Positions 23,345 through 33,870 of a DNA stretch of 40,030 bases are shown here, piece by piece (position 1 is the stretch's first letter; each line of letters starts with the position of its first letter). This DNA is from Gemmobacter megaterium (GTDB lineage Bacteria > Pseudomonadota > Alphaproteobacteria > Rhodobacterales > Rhodobacteraceae). A program made the position numbers and the translations under genes. The stretch is taken from contig NZ_FTOT01000016.1 in assembly GCF_900156815.1 (NCBI RefSeq), forward strand, positions 1 through 40,030. The letters run 5' to 3'. Under the pieces are notes generated by a model, which did not search any database, had not been told where the DNA came from, and saw nothing but the letters and a program-made list of their open reading frames with translations.

Positions 23345-23442
23345 GCGCTGCCTTCATCGTCTGTCTGCATGTTGTGGCCGCGCAGCGCGATGGCCGCAAG
23401 TCCCATTGCATCAGACGCGCGGAAAATCCGCATCGCACGAAT

Positions 23443-25743
23443 TCAGTGCAGTTGGTTGTGGACCGTGCGCGTCAGATCGTCGAGCGAGAAGGGCTTGGGC
23501 AGAAAGACCGAATGCGGAATATCCTCCTGCACATCGGCAAAGCCATCCTCGGCATAGCCCGAGACGAACACCACCCGGACGTCGGGACGATCCTTGAGGG
23601 CCGCGCGCACCCAACTGGGGCCATCGAGACCGGGCATGATCACATCGGTGACAAAGACATCCACGCTGACGGCTGGGTCTTCGAGTATGTCCAGCGCCAC
23701 CTCGGCGTTCTCCGCCTCGATCACGGTATAGCCACGCAACCGCAAGGCACGCGCGGCAAAGGCGCGCACCGGCGCCTCATCCTCGACCAACAGCACGACG
23801 CCCTGGCCAGAGCGGGGCAGGACCGGCGGCGGCAGATATGGCGGCGCCACCTCCTCTGCCGGTCCGGTGTGCAGCGGAAAGTAGATCGAAAATACGGCGC
23901 CCTGCTCCGGTAACGTGTCGACGAAGATATACCCGCCCGATTGCTTGATGATCCCGTAGGCGGTGGACAGCCCCAGCCCCGTGCCCTCGCCCGGACGCTT
24001 GGTGGTGAAGAACGGCTCGAATATCTTGTCGGAGAGATCAGCCGGAATGCCCGGCCCCTGATCCATCACCCGCATCAAGGCATATTCCCCCGCCGGAACC
24101 ACCGCCCGATCGCGCCGCATTTCGGCGGTGAGGTGGCAGGCCTCGGTCTCGATGCGGATGGTGCCGCCCTTGGGCATGGCATCGCGGGCATTGACGACAA
24201 GGTTCATCAACACCTGCTCCAGTTGCCGCCGGTCTGCCCGGATTGCGCCCACACCCTCGGCCGGGGCGAGTTCCAGCCGCACCCGCTCGCCCACAAGGCG
24301 CTTGAGCAGATGGGTCACATCTCCCAGAACATCCGCGAGGTGAACCCGCTCTGGCTTCAACGTCTGTTTGCGCGAGAAGGCCAGAAGCTGACCGACAAGC
24401 GCGGCGGCGCGATTCGCGTTCTGATGGATCTGCGCAAGGTCGGCATAATCGGGGTCAGACGGCTCGTGTCGCAACAGCAACAGGTCGCAGTGCCCCGAGA
24501 TCGCCGTCAGCAGATTGTTGAAATCATGGGCAACGCCGCCGGCCAACTGGCCGATTGCCTGCATCTTCTGGCTTTGGACGAACTGCGCCTCCAGCGTCTT
24601 CATCGCGGTGGCATCGGAAATCACCGCCAGCAAACCGTCTTGCGGCAAGCTTCCCAGCGGGCGGAGCGCGAGTTGCACGAACACTTCGGGGCCTGCACGG
24701 CTCAGCCGCACGACTTCCGCCTTGCCGGGCAGACGACCGGCCGCGACATCGCCGATCCAGTCGCGGACGGATCGTCCCAGACCTTCGAACAGGTCGGAAG
24801 CATTGGGCATCTGCCCTGTGTCGATCCGCAACAACGCCCGCGCGGCGGCGTTCGCCTCTTGCACCGCGCCATTGGGATGCAGGCGGATCAGCGCGATCGG
24901 CAAATCCTCCAGCCCCTCCAGCACAGGGGCACGGCCGAGCGCGACAGCGGGCAGCAGGTAAATCTCGCGCCGATCCGCCGCCCCTTCGATCTCTGTCACG
25001 ACGGCCTCGACCGGGCCATCGGCGCCTGCGACCGTGACGAGCATACCCGAACGGACGGGCAGATCGGTGAAGACGCGATCCAGCGTGCGCGGCCGGGTGC
25101 CCATCAGGCGGCGCATCGCTTCGTTCGCGTAGAGCACGGCGCCGGTGCGGCCTGCCACAAGCATGGGCAGGCTGACGCCATCCGCCCCCCGCCCCTGCCC
25201 CGTCCGGTCCAGGAATTCATCGAATCGCCACAGGAACCGCCCCGGAGCACTGCGATGCACGGACAGACGGACATGACCGCGGCGGGTCACCACATCCTCA
25301 CGTGCATGGCCAAGGGTCGCTGCCCGGCTTTGCAGCCGGTAGAGAACGGCCGACGGATGCGCAAAGACATCGCCGAGCATGGCCACCAGCGTCACCGCAT
25401 CATTGCGACCGAAGCGGGCCTGTGCGGCGCGGTTGCGATACAGCACCTGCCCCAGATCATCCGTGGCAAAGCAGGGCGCCTCATCCTCGGCCACCAATGC
25501 GTGCAGCCGGGCAACGGCGCGGCGGCGGAGCCCGCGCCCCGCAATCGCAGCCAGCACCGAGAGCGCAACGGCAAACCACAAGGTGGCAGCCACCGTCCAC
25601 AGCGCAAGGCGTGCGGACCCGTCTGGCACCGCAAGGCCGGACACGGCCAGAACCACCGCAAGCACCAGCAATGGCAGGCGGCGCGGCTGCGGCGCGTCAG
25701 CGCCGTCTTGTGGTGGTTCGGCCAATGGCGTGACGACGGACAC
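23443..25743 (-). CDS. cckA: CckA hybrid histidine kinase of the CtrA phosphorelay
   Basis: CckA phosphorylates ChpT, which passes phosphate to CtrA and CpdR. In Rhodobacteraceae this controls motility and gene transfer agents. The 766-residue protein has two membrane helices (about 24-40 and 48-68), PAS-like domains (about 90-180 and 195-380), then the histidine motif GGVAHDFNN (His406). ATPase boxes follow: [26 protein letters not shown] and [13 protein letters not shown] receiver domain ends it with phospho-acceptor Asp700 (VTDVIMPG). The start is GTG at 25743, with AGGGGG upstream. A full CtrA-type box is centred about 56 bp upstream. The length is somewhat greater than the Caulobacter protein's. 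Confidence 0.93.
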   Translation of the reverse strand: MSVVTPLAEPPQDGADAPQPRRLPLLVLAVVLAVSGLAVPDGSARLALWTVAATLWFAVALSVLAAIAGRGLRRRAVARLHALVAEDEAPCFATDDLGQVLYRNRAAQARFGRNDAVTLVAMLGDVFAHPSAVLYRLQSRAATLGHAREDVVTRRGHVRLSVHRSAPGRFLWRFDEFLDRTGQGRGADGVSLPMLVAGRTGAVLYANEAMRRLMGTRPRTLDRVFTDLPVRSGMLVTVAGADGPVEAVVTEIEGAADRREIYLLPAVALGRAPVLEGLEDLPIALIRLHPNGAVQEANAAARALLRIDTGQMPNASDLFEGLGRSVRDWIGDVAAGRLPGKAEVVRLSRAGPEVFVQLALRPLGSLPQDGLLAVISDATAMKTLEAQFVQSQKMQAIGQLAGGVAHDFNNLLTAISGHCDLLLLRHEPSDPDYADLAQIHQNANRAAALVGQLLAFSRKQTLKPERVHLADVLGDVTHLLKRLVGERVRLELAPAEGVGAIRADRRQLEQVLMNLVVNARDAMPKGGTIRIETEACHLTAEMRRDRAVVPAGEYALMRVMDQGPGIPADLSDKIFEPFFTTKRPGEGTGLGLSTAYGIIKQSGGYIFVDTLPEQGAVFSIYFPLHTGPAEEVAPPYLPPPVLPRSGQGVVLLVEDEAPVRAFAARALRLRGYTVIEAENAEVALDILEDPAVSVDVFVTDVIMPGLDGPSWVRAALKDRPDVRVVFVSGYAEDGFADVQEDIPHSVFLPKPFSLDDLTRTVHNQLH

Positions 25744-25790
25744 GAAGCCCCCTATTCATGAATCGCCTCGCTCCATAGGGACCGGAAATC

Positions 25791-25806
25791 GTTAACCCCC
25801 GATTAA
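25791..25806 (-). promoter_or_regulatory. CtrA-type binding site upstream of cckA
   Basis: On the minus strand the sequence is TTAATCGGGGGTTAAC, an exact match to the full CtrA consensus TTAA-N7-TTAAC. It lies 48-63 bp before the cckA GTG, in an otherwise GC-rich spacer and in the same orientation as the gene. A position close to the promoter would suit direct control by CtrA. Confidence 0.65.
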
Positions 25807-25846
25807 TGGCCCCGATTCAATCCATGGGGGAAAGTCTGCCCCGGCG

Positions 25847-26995
25847 CTACCCCCGGAGCAACGCCAGATAGAACCCGTCCCCCCCATCCAGCGGGGTCAG
25901 GCGCATGTCGCGCTGCATCCGGAACCGCGGGCTGCGCGCCAGAAACGCGGCGACGGCGGCGCCATTCTCACACTCCAGGACCGAGCATGTCGCATAGGCC
26001 AGCCAGCCCCCCGGCGCGACCTGTGCGGCGGCAGCGTCAAGAACCGCAGCCTGGGTGGCGACAAGCGCGGAAAGGCGGGCGGCATCCAGGCGCCAGCGCG
26101 CCTCGGGCGACCTGCGCCAGGCGCCGGACCCCGAACAGGGCGCATCGGCCAGAACCAGATCATGGCCAGCCGCAAGCGCGGCGGTCTGCACTGTCCGCAC
26201 AGGCACCCCGGCGCGGGCCGCACGCGCCGGCAGATCGACCATGCGGCGCGGATCGACGTCATGGGCGGACAGATCCAGCCGCGCCAATGCGGCCATGGCC
26301 AGCGATTTGCCCCCGCCACCGGCGCAATAATCCAGCACCCGCATCCCGTCTGCCAGCGGCAGTGCCTGCACCACCGCCTGCGAGGCTGCATCCTGCAATT
26401 CGACCAGCCCCTCCCGATAGGCCGCAGAACCGGCAATCCGGCGCGCACCTGCCACAACCTCCAGCGCAGGTGTGGCCAAGGGATGGGGATGCGTCTCGAT
26501 GCCTTCGGCCCGCAAGACCGTCTGCGCCTGTGGCACTGTGGCCTTGCGCAGGTTCACCCGCAGGAAAACCGGCGCCCGCGCCTGCATCGCCTGCATGACC
26601 GCCGCAAAATTCCCGCCCAGCGACTCGCGCATCTGCGGCGCCAGCCAGTCCGGGCAATCCAGCGCCTCCAGATCGGTCATCGGACGCGGGCGCTCATCGG
26701 AGGCGACGGGCGCTGGCGCATGACCCTCGCCGGTGAACAGCGTCGAGGGATCGACCCCCTGCCCCCGCAGCACGCCCAGCATCAGGCCCCGGCCCGTGCC
26801 AGCCCCGCCAAGGGCCGCCGCCGACCGCATCCGGCGCAGCGCATCGAACACATGGTCCCGCACCGCCGCGCGATCGGCGGATCCGGCAAACCGGCTGGAC
26901 CGTGCCCAGTTGACCAGCGCCTTTTCCGCCGCCTCGCCCGCGACAATCCGGTCCAGTACGGCGATGGCAGCGGCCACCCGCGCGCCGGGCGTCAC
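25847..26995 (-). CDS. RsmB/NOP2/Sun-family rRNA cytosine-C5 methyltransferase
   Basis: This SAM-dependent RNA m5C methyltransferase has 382 residues. The N-terminal 130 residues resemble the NusB-like helical part (SADRAAVRDHVFDALRRMRS). The catalytic domain has SAM motif VLDYCAGGGGKSLAMAAL (220-237), LSAHDVDPRRM, the catalytic motif LADAPCSGSGAWRRSPEARWRL (Cys287) and motif VI YATCSVLECEN (Cys337). The first motif reads DYCAGGGGKS in place of the more common D-x-CAAPGGK, a usual alphaproteobacterial variant. The start is GTG at 26995, only 3 bp after the stop of the aminotransferase gene, so translation is probably coupled. The target is likely 16S rRNA. Confidence 0.88.
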   Translation of the reverse strand: MTPGARVAAAIAVLDRIVAGEAAEKALVNWARSSRFAGSADRAAVRDHVFDALRRMRSAAALGGAGTGRGLMLGVLRGQGVDPSTLFTGEGHAPAPVASDERPRPMTDLEALDCPDWLAPQMRESLGGNFAAVMQAMQARAPVFLRVNLRKATVPQAQTVLRAEGIETHPHPLATPALEVVAGARRIAGSAAYREGLVELQDAASQAVVQALPLADGMRVLDYCAGGGGKSLAMAALARLDLSAHDVDPRRMVDLPARAARAGVPVRTVQTAALAAGHDLVLADAPCSGSGAWRRSPEARWRLDAARLSALVATQAAVLDAAAAQVAPGGWLAYATCSVLECENGAAVAAFLARSPRFRMQRDMRLTPLDGGDGFYLALLRG

Positions 26996-26998
26996 CGC

Positions 26999-28201
26999 TC
27001 AGCCCCCTGCAACGACACGGGCTGCCGCTGCCACGCCGCCCGAACCATGGGCAATGCCCAGCGCCTGCAACCCCGCCTCCATCACCGCCAGGGTACCCAG
27101 CACCATATGGGCATTCACATGGCCCATGTGCCCGACCCGCAAATAGCCGTGCCAGCGCGGATCATCGGGGGGCGCCATGCCCAGACCGATGCCCAGCGTC
27201 ACCCCGGCCTCGGTCTCGCACCACTGGCGCAGGCGGGTGGCGTCGGGCGCCGCAATCCGGGCGCCGGTCACGGCCCGCGCCCGCGCGGCCGGGTCGGCGA
27301 TGTTCAGCGCAATGTTGCTGGCCCCATCCCCCCAGGCCTCGAACGCGGCCCAGACGGCGCGGGCCAAGGTGTCGTGCCGGGCCCAGACATGCTCCAGCCC
27401 CTCTTCATGCACGATCATCGTCAGCGCCTCGCGCAGACCATACAGATGATGGGTCGGCGCGGTTCCGCCAAAGTTCATCCAGAATTCGGTCGCGCGCGCG
27501 CGAACCGTCCAATCCCAATAGGGCGTCCGCAAATCAGACTCGCGGCACAGTTCCAGCGCCCGATCCGACACCCAGACAAAGCCCAGGCCCGGCGGAACCA
27601 TCAACCCCTTTTGACTGGCCGACACCGCAACATCGACACCCCAGGCGTCGAATTCAAAGCGATCGCAGCCCATCGAGGCAATGCAATCCACGGCGAGCAA
27701 GGCCGGATGCCCGACCGCATCCAGCGCCGCGCGCACCGCGGCCACATCGTTCAGCACAGAACTTGCCGTATCGACATGGGTCAGCAGCACGGTGCGAATC
27801 CGGCCTTGGGTGTCGGCGCGCAGGGCCGCCTCGACCCGGTTGGCATCGACGGGCGCGCTGCGGCCAAAGTCGATCATCTCGACCTCGACCCCCAGATCCC
27901 GCGCCTGCTGGGCCCAACCTTCGCCGAACCGCCCCGTCACCAGCGACAGCGCCTTGTCGCCACGGCGGAACATGTTGACGTTTGCCGCCTCCCAGGCGCC
28001 ATGACCATTGGCGATATAGATCGCCACATTCTGCGCGGTCCGGGCCACCGCCTGAAGATCGGCGCGCAGGCCGGGCATCATGTCGACCAGCGCCCCGGCG
28101 TAGATGTTGGGCGCCGCCCGATGCATCGCGTTCAACACGCGGTCAGGCATGACAGAGGGGCCGGGAATGGCGAGTATCTGGCGGCCCTGGGCAAGGCTCA
28201 T
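26999..28201 (-). CDS. Alanine-glyoxylate / serine-glyoxylate aminotransferase family (class V)
   Basis: The 400-residue PLP enzyme is a class V aminotransferase related to alanine- and serine-glyoxylate aminotransferases. Visible features are IPGPSVMPDRVLNAM at the start, IANGHGAWEAANVNMF, THVDTASSVLND, VDCIASMGCDRFEFDAWGVDV and the PLP-lysine motif SASQKGLMVPPGLGF (Lys198). The C-terminal domain has GLGMAPPDDPRWHGYLRVGHMGHVN. The tryptophan after PYWDWT is typical of serine/alanine-glyoxylate types. It could serve glyoxylate detoxification or the serine cycle, or use another oxo acid. The exact substrate is open. AGGAGATCGCC before the ATG supports the start. It precedes the methyltransferase gene in one transcript. 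Confidence 0.87.
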   Translation of the reverse strand: MSLAQGRQILAIPGPSVMPDRVLNAMHRAAPNIYAGALVDMMPGLRADLQAVARTAQNVAIYIANGHGAWEAANVNMFRRGDKALSLVTGRFGEGWAQQARDLGVEVEMIDFGRSAPVDANRVEAALRADTQGRIRTVLLTHVDTASSVLNDVAAVRAALDAVGHPALLAVDCIASMGCDRFEFDAWGVDVAVSASQKGLMVPPGLGFVWVSDRALELCRESDLRTPYWDWTVRARATEFWMNFGGTAPTHHLYGLREALTMIVHEEGLEHVWARHDTLARAVWAAFEAWGDGASNIALNIADPAARARAVTGARIAAPDATRLRQWCETEAGVTLGIGLGMAPPDDPRWHGYLRVGHMGHVNAHMVLGTLAVMEAGLQALGIAHGSGGVAAAARVVAGG

Positions 28202-28264
28202 GGCGATCTCCTGCGGATGAATGCCCAATGGCTAGGCGTTTGCCCCGGCAAGGTCAACGCCTGC

Positions 28265-29008
28265 TCAGGCCGCCCCAAGCGCGGCGACGATCGCCAGAAA
28301 ATCCGCCGCCTTCAACGAGGCCCCTCCCACCAGGGCCCCGTCCACATGCGGCAGCGCAAAGATGGCCGCCGCATTGGCGGGTTTCACCGATCCGCCATAG
28401 AGCAGCGGCACCTGCTCTGCGGCGCCGGTGCCAAAGCGCCGGGCAAGGCCCTCGCGCAATGCGCTGTGCACCTCGGCAATCTGCGCCTCGGTGGGGGTGC
28501 GCCCGCTGCCGATGGCCCAGACCGGCTCGTAGGCCACCACCAGCCGCGCCGGATCGGCCCCTTCGGGCACCGAAGCGGCCAGTTGTCGGCCCACCACCGC
28601 CAGCGTGTGCCCGGCCTCCCGCTCGGCCAGGGTCTCGCCCAGGCAGACGATCGCCATCAGACCGGCCGCCTGTGCCGCCCGCGCCTTTTCGGCGACCATG
28701 GCATCGGTCTCGGCATGATCCGCGCGGCGCTCGGAATGGCCAAGGATCACATGGCTTGCCCCGGCATCCACCAGCATCGCGGCGGAAATATCGCCGGTAT
28801 GGGCACCTTGCGGCGCGGCATGGCAATCCTGCCCGCCGATGGCGATACGCCCCTCTGCCGCACAGACCCCGCGATGGACAAGCGTCGCGGGCAGACACAG
28901 CAGCACATCACAGCCCGGTTGCGGCGCGGCGCAGATCGCCGCCAGCTCTGCCAGATCGGCTTTCAGCCCATGCATCTTCCAGTTGCCTGCCGCCAGCTTG
29001 CGCGTCAT
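28265..29008 (-). CDS. tpiA: Triosephosphate isomerase
   Basis: TpiA interconverts dihydroxyacetone phosphate and glyceraldehyde-3-phosphate in glycolysis and gluconeogenesis. The 247-residue protein has all catalytic residues: NWKMHG (Lys11), GHSERR (His91) and [14 protein letters not shown] (Glu161). The phosphate-gripping [15 protein letters not shown] and GALVGGASL are also present. The length is normal. GGAGGG lies 5 bp before the ATG. It is transcribed alone, leftward, 64 bp before the aminotransferase gene, and faces away from the PfkB kinase gene. Together with that kinase it makes a small sugar-metabolism pair. Confidence 0.95.
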   Translation of the reverse strand: MTRKLAAGNWKMHGLKADLAELAAICAAPQPGCDVLLCLPATLVHRGVCAAEGRIAIGGQDCHAAPQGAHTGDISAAMLVDAGASHVILGHSERRADHAETDAMVAEKARAAQAAGLMAIVCLGETLAEREAGHTLAVVGRQLAASVPEGADPARLVVAYEPVWAIGSGRTPTEAQIAEVHSALREGLARRFGTGAAEQVPLLYGGSVKPANAAAIFALPHVDGALVGGASLKAADFLAIVAALGAA

Positions 29009-29217
29009 TCCGCCCTCCAGGTTCTCAAATCCGTCCGGCCATGCCACAGCCAGCGCCCCCGCGCAAGAAAACCGTGGCACCGGCACGCCTGCCTCTGCGC
29101 TTTGGTCGGACTATCGTCAGAGGGCGCACTTGCCCGTCACGCCAAGGGCGGGCAGCGCGCCCCTTGCCCCCACCGCCGCAACCCGGCAAGACAGGGGCGT
29201 TCCCAAAGGACTGTCCC

Positions 29218-30126
29218 ATGCCCGATGCCTCGATCCTTTGCTGCGGCGAAGCCCTGATCGACATGCTGCCCGGCCCCGGCGGCAGCTTTCTGCCCCGGCC
29301 CGGCGGGGCGGTGTTCAACACCGCCCTGGCGCTGGGGCGGTTGGGGGCGCGGGCGGAATTCTTCTGGGGTCTGTCGCGCGATGACCTTGGCGACCTGCTG
29401 GCAGGGCACCTGGCGGCGGCAGGTGTCAACACCGCCGCCTGTCCGCGGGTTGATCGGCCCTGCACCCTGGCCTTTGTGCATCTGGAAAATGGGCAGGCCC
29501 GCTATGAGTTTTCCGACACCGGCACGGCGGGCCGGATGCTGACCTGCGCCGACCTGCCCGCCACCCTGCCCGAGGCGCTGTTCTTCGGCGGTATCTCGCT
29601 GGCCGCCGAACCCTGCGGCAGCACGATGGAGGCGCTGTTCGCACGCGCCGCACCATCCCGCGCGGTGATGGTGGATCCGAACATCCGCCCCGGCCTGCTG
29701 CGCGACCCGGCCAACTATCGGATGCGGCTGAGCCGGATGCTGCGCGGGGCCGATATCGTGAAACTGTCGACCGAGGATCTGGGCTGGCTCGCGCCCGAGC
29801 CCGACGCTGCCGTGGCCGCCCTGCTGGAGGCGGGCGTCCGGCTGGTCTGCGTGACCGACGGGGCACGGGGCGCACGTGCGCACCTGCGCGGGGCCACGCT
29901 GCACGCCCCTGCGCACAGCGTGCGGGTGGCCGATACCGTGGGGGCGGGCGATACGTTCAACGCCGGGCTGCTGGCCTCGTTGCAAGCGGCAGGCGCCCTG
30001 ACAAAGCCGGGGCTGGCCCAGCTTGCACCGGGCACCGTACAGACCGCGCTTGACCTGGCCACGGCGGCAGCGGCCATCACCGTCTCGCGCCTTGGCGCCG
30101 ATCCGCCCTGGGCGCACGAACTCTAG
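29218..30126 (+). CDS. PfkB-family carbohydrate kinase (fructokinase-like)
   Basis: The 302-residue protein is a ribokinase-fold sugar kinase: [37 protein letters not shown] at the start and the C-terminal PfkB signature [17 protein letters not shown] with the catalytic aspartate in GAGD (about residue 245). DPNIRPGLL and [10 protein letters not shown] match fructokinases, as does [17 protein letters not shown]. Fructose is the likeliest substrate, though other ketoses or 2-keto sugar acids are possible. AAAGGA lies 7 bp before the ATG. The stop codon overlaps the stop of the convergent isomerase gene within CTAG (30123-30126), so there is no terminator between them. Confidence 0.87.
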   Translation: MPDASILCCGEALIDMLPGPGGSFLPRPGGAVFNTALALGRLGARAEFFWGLSRDDLGDLLAGHLAAAGVNTAACPRVDRPCTLAFVHLENGQARYEFSDTGTAGRMLTCADLPATLPEALFFGGISLAAEPCGSTMEALFARAAPSRAVMVDPNIRPGLLRDPANYRMRLSRMLRGADIVKLSTEDLGWLAPEPDAAVAALLEAGVRLVCVTDGARGARAHLRGATLHAPAHSVRVADTVGAGDTFNAGLLASLQAAGALTKPGLAQLAPGTVQTALDLATAAAAITVSRLGADPPWAHEL

Positions 30127-30848
30127 CCGCGCAGCCCCGCCACCACCTCGGATACCGGGCGGCCAGGCCGGTATTCCAGCCCCATCACCGGCACCAGGCG
30201 CCGCAGCGCCTGCCATTGCGGCACCTCGTCAGGCATGGGATCGCCCCGGTCGCGCAGCCGGGCAAGTTGCAGATGCCCAAGGTGCGGCGCGGCCAGACGG
30301 ATCCGCTCCAGCGCGTCGGCTGCGCCATAGAGCGTGCCAAGATGGTACCAATCCGCCATAAGCCGCAGCCTGGGATCGGGCAGCAGCGCGCGGACGGCGT
30401 CGAATGCCTCCAGACTGGCCAGATGATAGCCCGGCGCGGCCTGTGGGCAGATCGGTTCCAGCAACAGGGGCCGGTCGGTCCGTGCCAGCGCCCAATGCAG
30501 GTTTTCCAGATAGGTCTCGCGGGCCTTGGCGCCTTGTGCCAGCCCCGCCACCACATGCACCGCGCCCGCCCCCAGCCGCTGCGCCACGTCCAGCGCGCGG
30601 GCGAAATCTTCGCGGAACCCGGCGCGGGATATGGCGGCGCGCCCCATCGTCGGCCCCATGAAGGTGTTCAGGCCAACCAGCATCACCCCCGTTTCGGACA
30701 AGGCCGCCTGGATCGCCGCCAGATCGCCCGTCTGCGCCTGATCATGGAATTCGACGGCATCGAACCCGGCGCCCGCAGCCGCGCGGATCCGCTCGGGGAA
30801 TGGCAGGTCGGTAAACAGAAAGCCCAGATTGGCCGACAGTCTGATCAT
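30123..30848 (-). CDS. Hydroxypyruvate isomerase-like TIM-barrel protein
   Basis: The 241-residue protein is a sugar-isomerase-type TIM barrel (AP endonuclease 2/Hyi-OtnI family). It starts with LSANLGFLFTDLPFPERIRAAAGAGFDAVEFH and contains GLNTFMGPTMG and GAGAVHVVAGLAQGAKARETYLENLHWAL. LLLEPICPQAAPGYHL places a metal-binding glutamate and MADWYHLGTLYG a metal/substrate histidine, both typical of hydroxypyruvate isomerase. The usual end ...GLEYRPG is there. It could convert hydroxypyruvate to tartronate semialdehyde or act on a related oxo sugar acid. It overlaps the kinase stop tail to tail. A terminal-codon overlap of this sort makes antisense read-through likely. Confidence 0.86.
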   Translation of the reverse strand: MIRLSANLGFLFTDLPFPERIRAAAGAGFDAVEFHDQAQTGDLAAIQAALSETGVMLVGLNTFMGPTMGRAAISRAGFREDFARALDVAQRLGAGAVHVVAGLAQGAKARETYLENLHWALARTDRPLLLEPICPQAAPGYHLASLEAFDAVRALLPDPRLRLMADWYHLGTLYGAADALERIRLAAPHLGHLQLARLRDRGDPMPDEVPQWQALRRLVPVMGLEYRPGRPVSEVVAGLRG

Positions 30849-31171
30849 GCCCGATCCTTGCGCCGGTCCGGGGCCTTGCGCAAGGGGGCGAGGCCATGCG
30901 CGGACCCTGGCGGCAAGCCTGCCTGGCAGACCCGCCACGGTTCCGGCCGACCGCTGCCGACCGGAACCGCAAGGCCAAGGCCGGGGCATCAGAGCTCCCC
31001 CCTCTGCCCCGGAGCCGGTTCCGCGCCCGTCGAGGGGACAAAAGCCCCGGACCCGGCTCCATCGCAATATCCTGTTCCGGGGCAAGGCCCGGCAAAGGCT
31101 GGTTCTGCAAACGGCGACATTCTGACCACCGCGGCGCAGCAAGTCTTGGGTCTGGCGGCATCCAACGCGGC
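30849..31171. other. 323-bp region without a supported gene
   Basis: This GC-rich spacer between the isomerase-like and AraC genes shows no frame with a good start. An open plus-strand frame ends ...AAQQVLGLAASNAA at 31175 and has a Pro/Ala-rich composition, but no ribosome binding site. It holds an inverted repeat CGGTTCCGG/CCGGAACCG (30938-30946 and 30961-30969) and the terminator candidate described separately. Confidence 0.4.
31040..31083 (-). terminator. Possible terminator after the AraC-type regulator gene
   Basis: GCCCCGGA (31044-31051) pairs with TCCGGGGC (31076-31083). On the minus strand the stem is followed by TTTTG. The loop of 24 nt is large, so this is a candidate only. It is 89 bp beyond the AraC stop. 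Confidence 0.4.
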
Positions 31172-32137
31172 TTAGCCGGAACCCGCCGCCCTGCGCAGCG
31201 CGGCGGCCCGCACATCGCTGGGGGTCGCGCCGAACTGGCGGCGGAACCGGGCGTTGAAGGCCGACAGATCGCCAAACCCCGCATCCATCGCCAGCCGCCC
31301 GATGGGCTGGCCCGCGCTGGCCGGATCGCACAACCGCTGGTGCACCCACAACAGACGCCGCAACGTGACATGATCGGCAAAGGAGGTGCCGTCGTCCGCG
31401 AACAGCGCCCGCAGATACCGCGCCGAGATGCCATGACGCGCGGCCATCCAGTCGCCCGACAATTCCGGGCTGGTCAGGTTCCGCTCGATATCGGCGCGGA
31501 TCGCACGCAGGCGGGCAACGCGCGCGCCCCGCCCGCGCGCGATCTGTTCTGCCTCGCGCCCCGCACCGATCGCCAGCACCGCAAGATCCTGCAAATGTGT
31601 CATGCACTGCGCCATGTCCTCTGGCGGCATCAGCGCGGCTTCGGCATGAAGCGCACGGGCATAGGCCAGCAGGATCCGCCACTGCGGGGTCAGCGCCGTC
31701 TGGTCACGCAGGGCCAGCCGATCCGCGGCAGGACCGATGACGGCGCGCGGCAGCGACAGGTAAAAGGCGCTGGCCTGCGGTCCGTGGAACCGCGCCACAC
31801 CCGGCACCTCGGTCGGATCCAGATACAGGAAGCCGGGCTTCATCTCCTGATCCCGCCCGCCGCGCTGGCCAATGGTGAACCCGCCGGTGACAGGCACATG
31901 CAGCAGGATATTGTCGCCGGTCTGGGCCGCCATCGCCATACTGCGCCGCGTGATACAGGCCGAATGGGTCGTTTCCGCAAGGATCGCCCCGCCCACCAGC
32001 GCGATGGAGGTGCTGGAGGCGAACTCCCCCTCGGTCGGTTCAACATGCAGATGGCAGATGCGGGTGCAGGCATCTTCGAACTCGGCCACCCTGCGCGCGG
32101 CGTGGAACTGTGACGTGTCGAGAGTGAAGTGGCTCAT
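31172..32137 (-). CDS. AraC-family transcriptional regulator (AraC-type N-terminal binding domain)
   Basis: The 321-residue regulator has an N-terminal sensory half resembling the AraC-binding-like group (FEDACTRICHLHVEPTEGEF, LLHVPVTGGFTIGQRGG, PGFLYLDPTEVPGVARF). The C-terminal half is a double helix-turn-helix: GDWMAARHGISARYLRALFADDGTSFADHV (first) and RLAMDAGFGDLSAFNARFRRQFGATPSDVRA (second, with the family signature). It is the last gene of a minus-strand unit (MarR, amidohydrolase, AraC) and starts 80 bp beyond the amidohydrolase stop. It probably adds a second layer of control over that unit or over the divergent transporter operon. Confidence 0.9.
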   Translation of the reverse strand: MSHFTLDTSQFHAARRVAEFEDACTRICHLHVEPTEGEFASSTSIALVGGAILAETTHSACITRRSMAMAAQTGDNILLHVPVTGGFTIGQRGGRDQEMKPGFLYLDPTEVPGVARFHGPQASAFYLSLPRAVIGPAADRLALRDQTALTPQWRILLAYARALHAEAALMPPEDMAQCMTHLQDLAVLAIGAGREAEQIARGRGARVARLRAIRADIERNLTSPELSGDWMAARHGISARYLRALFADDGTSFADHVTLRRLLWVHQRLCDPASAGQPIGRLAMDAGFGDLSAFNARFRRQFGATPSDVRAAALRRAAGSG

Positions 32138-32217
32138 GCGCCTTAAACCGTTGAAGACCTGCCCGCATCCAAACCCGCACGCAGCGGACAGGGCAAGACG
32201 CAATCGCCGCACCGTGC

Positions 32218-33861
32218 CTATAGCGCGCCGAAAACCACCTCGCCGGCAAACAGCGTGGCGCCCGGACGGGTCGCGCCCAGTTCGGCCGTGGTCAGGCTGT
32301 CCAGCGGATGGTCCAGCACGATCAGATCGGCAGAGGCCCCGCGCGCCAGCACGCCCGTCACCCCGTCCAGCCGCAAGGCGCGGGCCGCATTGGTCGTGAA
32401 AACCGGCAAGGCGCGGTCCAGCGGCACCGCCTGATCGGCGCCGACACTGCCGGGGTGCACGCCTGTCGGATCGGTCCGGCTGATCATGCCTGCCAGCCCC
32501 GTCCAGGGATCGGCATCGGGCGCGGCCGCAGGCCAGTCGGATCCATAGATCACCGCCGCCCCGGCATCGAGCAGCGATCGCACCGGATGGCAGCTTTCCG
32601 CCCGCGCGTCGCCCAGCACCTGCCGCTGTCCGGGCGTCACGGGGTTCGGATACCACAGTTTGGGCGATACTTCGGGCACCGCATCCAGCGCGGCAAAGCG
32701 GGCAATATCCTGGGGTCGGATGAAATTGGAATGCGCAATCTCGTGGCGCAGACCGCTGGACCCGTTGGCAGCCCGCGCTGCGGCAATCGCATCCAGCCCC
32801 ACCTGGATCGCCCGATCCCCGACCGCGTGCATCTTGACGGTAAACCCGGCCGCATCCAGCAGCACCAGTTCTTCGGCCAGCCGTTCGGGCGTGATCAGCA
32901 GCATGGCGTCCGGGTCATGCACCGCCGCGTCCTGCCCCGGATAGGGTGCGCAAAAGGCGGCCGTGCGGGCAATCGGCACCCCATCCAGAAACAGCTTGGC
33001 AAAGCCGGTGTGCAGATTGGGCGAGGTATAGGCGGCGCGCAGGGCCTGCATCTCGTCCAGCGGCACCCAGTCCGACGCAAAGGGCGAGAACCGCGTCAGA
33101 TGCGCGCCGGTGTGCAACCGCAGGCGCCCGGCGCGATCCGCCTCGGCATAGGCGTTCAGCTCCGGCGCAAAGGCCATGGGCTCCTTGAATCCGGTCATGC
33201 CCATGGAATGGAAATAGGCCGCCATGTGCCCCACAGCCTGCGCAAGCTGTGCAGGCGTCGGCTGCATGAAGGGCTGCACCAGACTGCCCGCCGTTTCGAT
33301 CAGGATGCCCGTGGGCACCCCGTCGGCATCGCGCTCGATCACGCCGCCCGGCACTTCGGGGGTTGCCGCAGCGATGCCCGCCAGGCGCATGGCGGCAGAG
33401 TTCACCCACAGATTGTGCTGCGACACATCCTTGAGCACCACGGGATGATGCGGGGCGATGCGGTCCAGCATCTCGCACGGGCGCGGGCCAAGGGCGGCGC
33501 GGTCGAACGGCCGCCAGGGGCCGCCGATGATCCACTCCCCGTGCGGCATCGTTGCCGCCTTGGCCGCCACACCGTCCAGCACCGCCTGCAAAGCGGCGCC
33601 AAGGCCGGGAAAAACCTCGGACAGGTCGCGGCACGCGCCCCACAGGCCATGGGTATGGCTGTCGATCAGCCCCGGCATTACCGCCTTGCCATGCAGACGG
33701 TGCACGCGCGTGCCGGGACCGGCCAAAGCCTCGACATCCGACGCCGCGCCCACCGCCACGATGCGCCCCCCCGTCACCGCAAGCGCCTGCGCAACGGGCT
33801 GCGCGGGATCCATTGTGCGGATCCGGGCATCGGTCAGGATCAGGTCAGGCGGCTGGCGCAT
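32218..33861 (-). CDS. Amidohydrolase, YtcJ/NfdA-like subgroup
   Basis: The 547-residue protein is a metal-dependent hydrolase of the amidohydrolase superfamily. The start [32 protein letters not shown] and [18 protein letters not shown] (metal pair HTH near residues 68-70) match YtcJ-type enzymes. [17 protein letters not shown] and [17 protein letters not shown] contribute further metal histidines. [22 protein letters not shown] holds the final aspartate. There is no signal peptide. Subfamily members hydrolyse N-substituted formamides or exo-amides, but their natural substrates are mostly unknown. It is 9 bp downstream of the MarR regulator gene, so the two share a transcript facing a TRAP-sulfatase operon. 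Confidence 0.88.
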   Translation of the reverse strand: MRQPPDLILTDARIRTMDPAQPVAQALAVTGGRIVAVGAASDVEALAGPGTRVHRLHGKAVMPGLIDSHTHGLWGACRDLSEVFPGLGAALQAVLDGVAAKAATMPHGEWIIGGPWRPFDRAALGPRPCEMLDRIAPHHPVVLKDVSQHNLWVNSAAMRLAGIAAATPEVPGGVIERDADGVPTGILIETAGSLVQPFMQPTPAQLAQAVGHMAAYFHSMGMTGFKEPMAFAPELNAYAEADRAGRLRLHTGAHLTRFSPFASDWVPLDEMQALRAAYTSPNLHTGFAKLFLDGVPIARTAAFCAPYPGQDAAVHDPDAMLLITPERLAEELVLLDAAGFTVKMHAVGDRAIQVGLDAIAAARAANGSSGLRHEIAHSNFIRPQDIARFAALDAVPEVSPKLWYPNPVTPGQRQVLGDARAESCHPVRSLLDAGAAVIYGSDWPAAAPDADPWTGLAGMISRTDPTGVHPGSVGADQAVPLDRALPVFTTNAARALRLDGVTGVLARGASADLIVLDHPLDSLTTAELGATRPGATLFAGEVVFGAL

Positions 33862-33870
33862 CGGAACCTC

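Noticed and set aside
31000-31175. Pro/Ala-rich plus-strand reading ending at 31175
   Set aside because: No plausible start, overlaps the antisense end of the AraC gene and the composition is what a GC-rich region gives in any frame.
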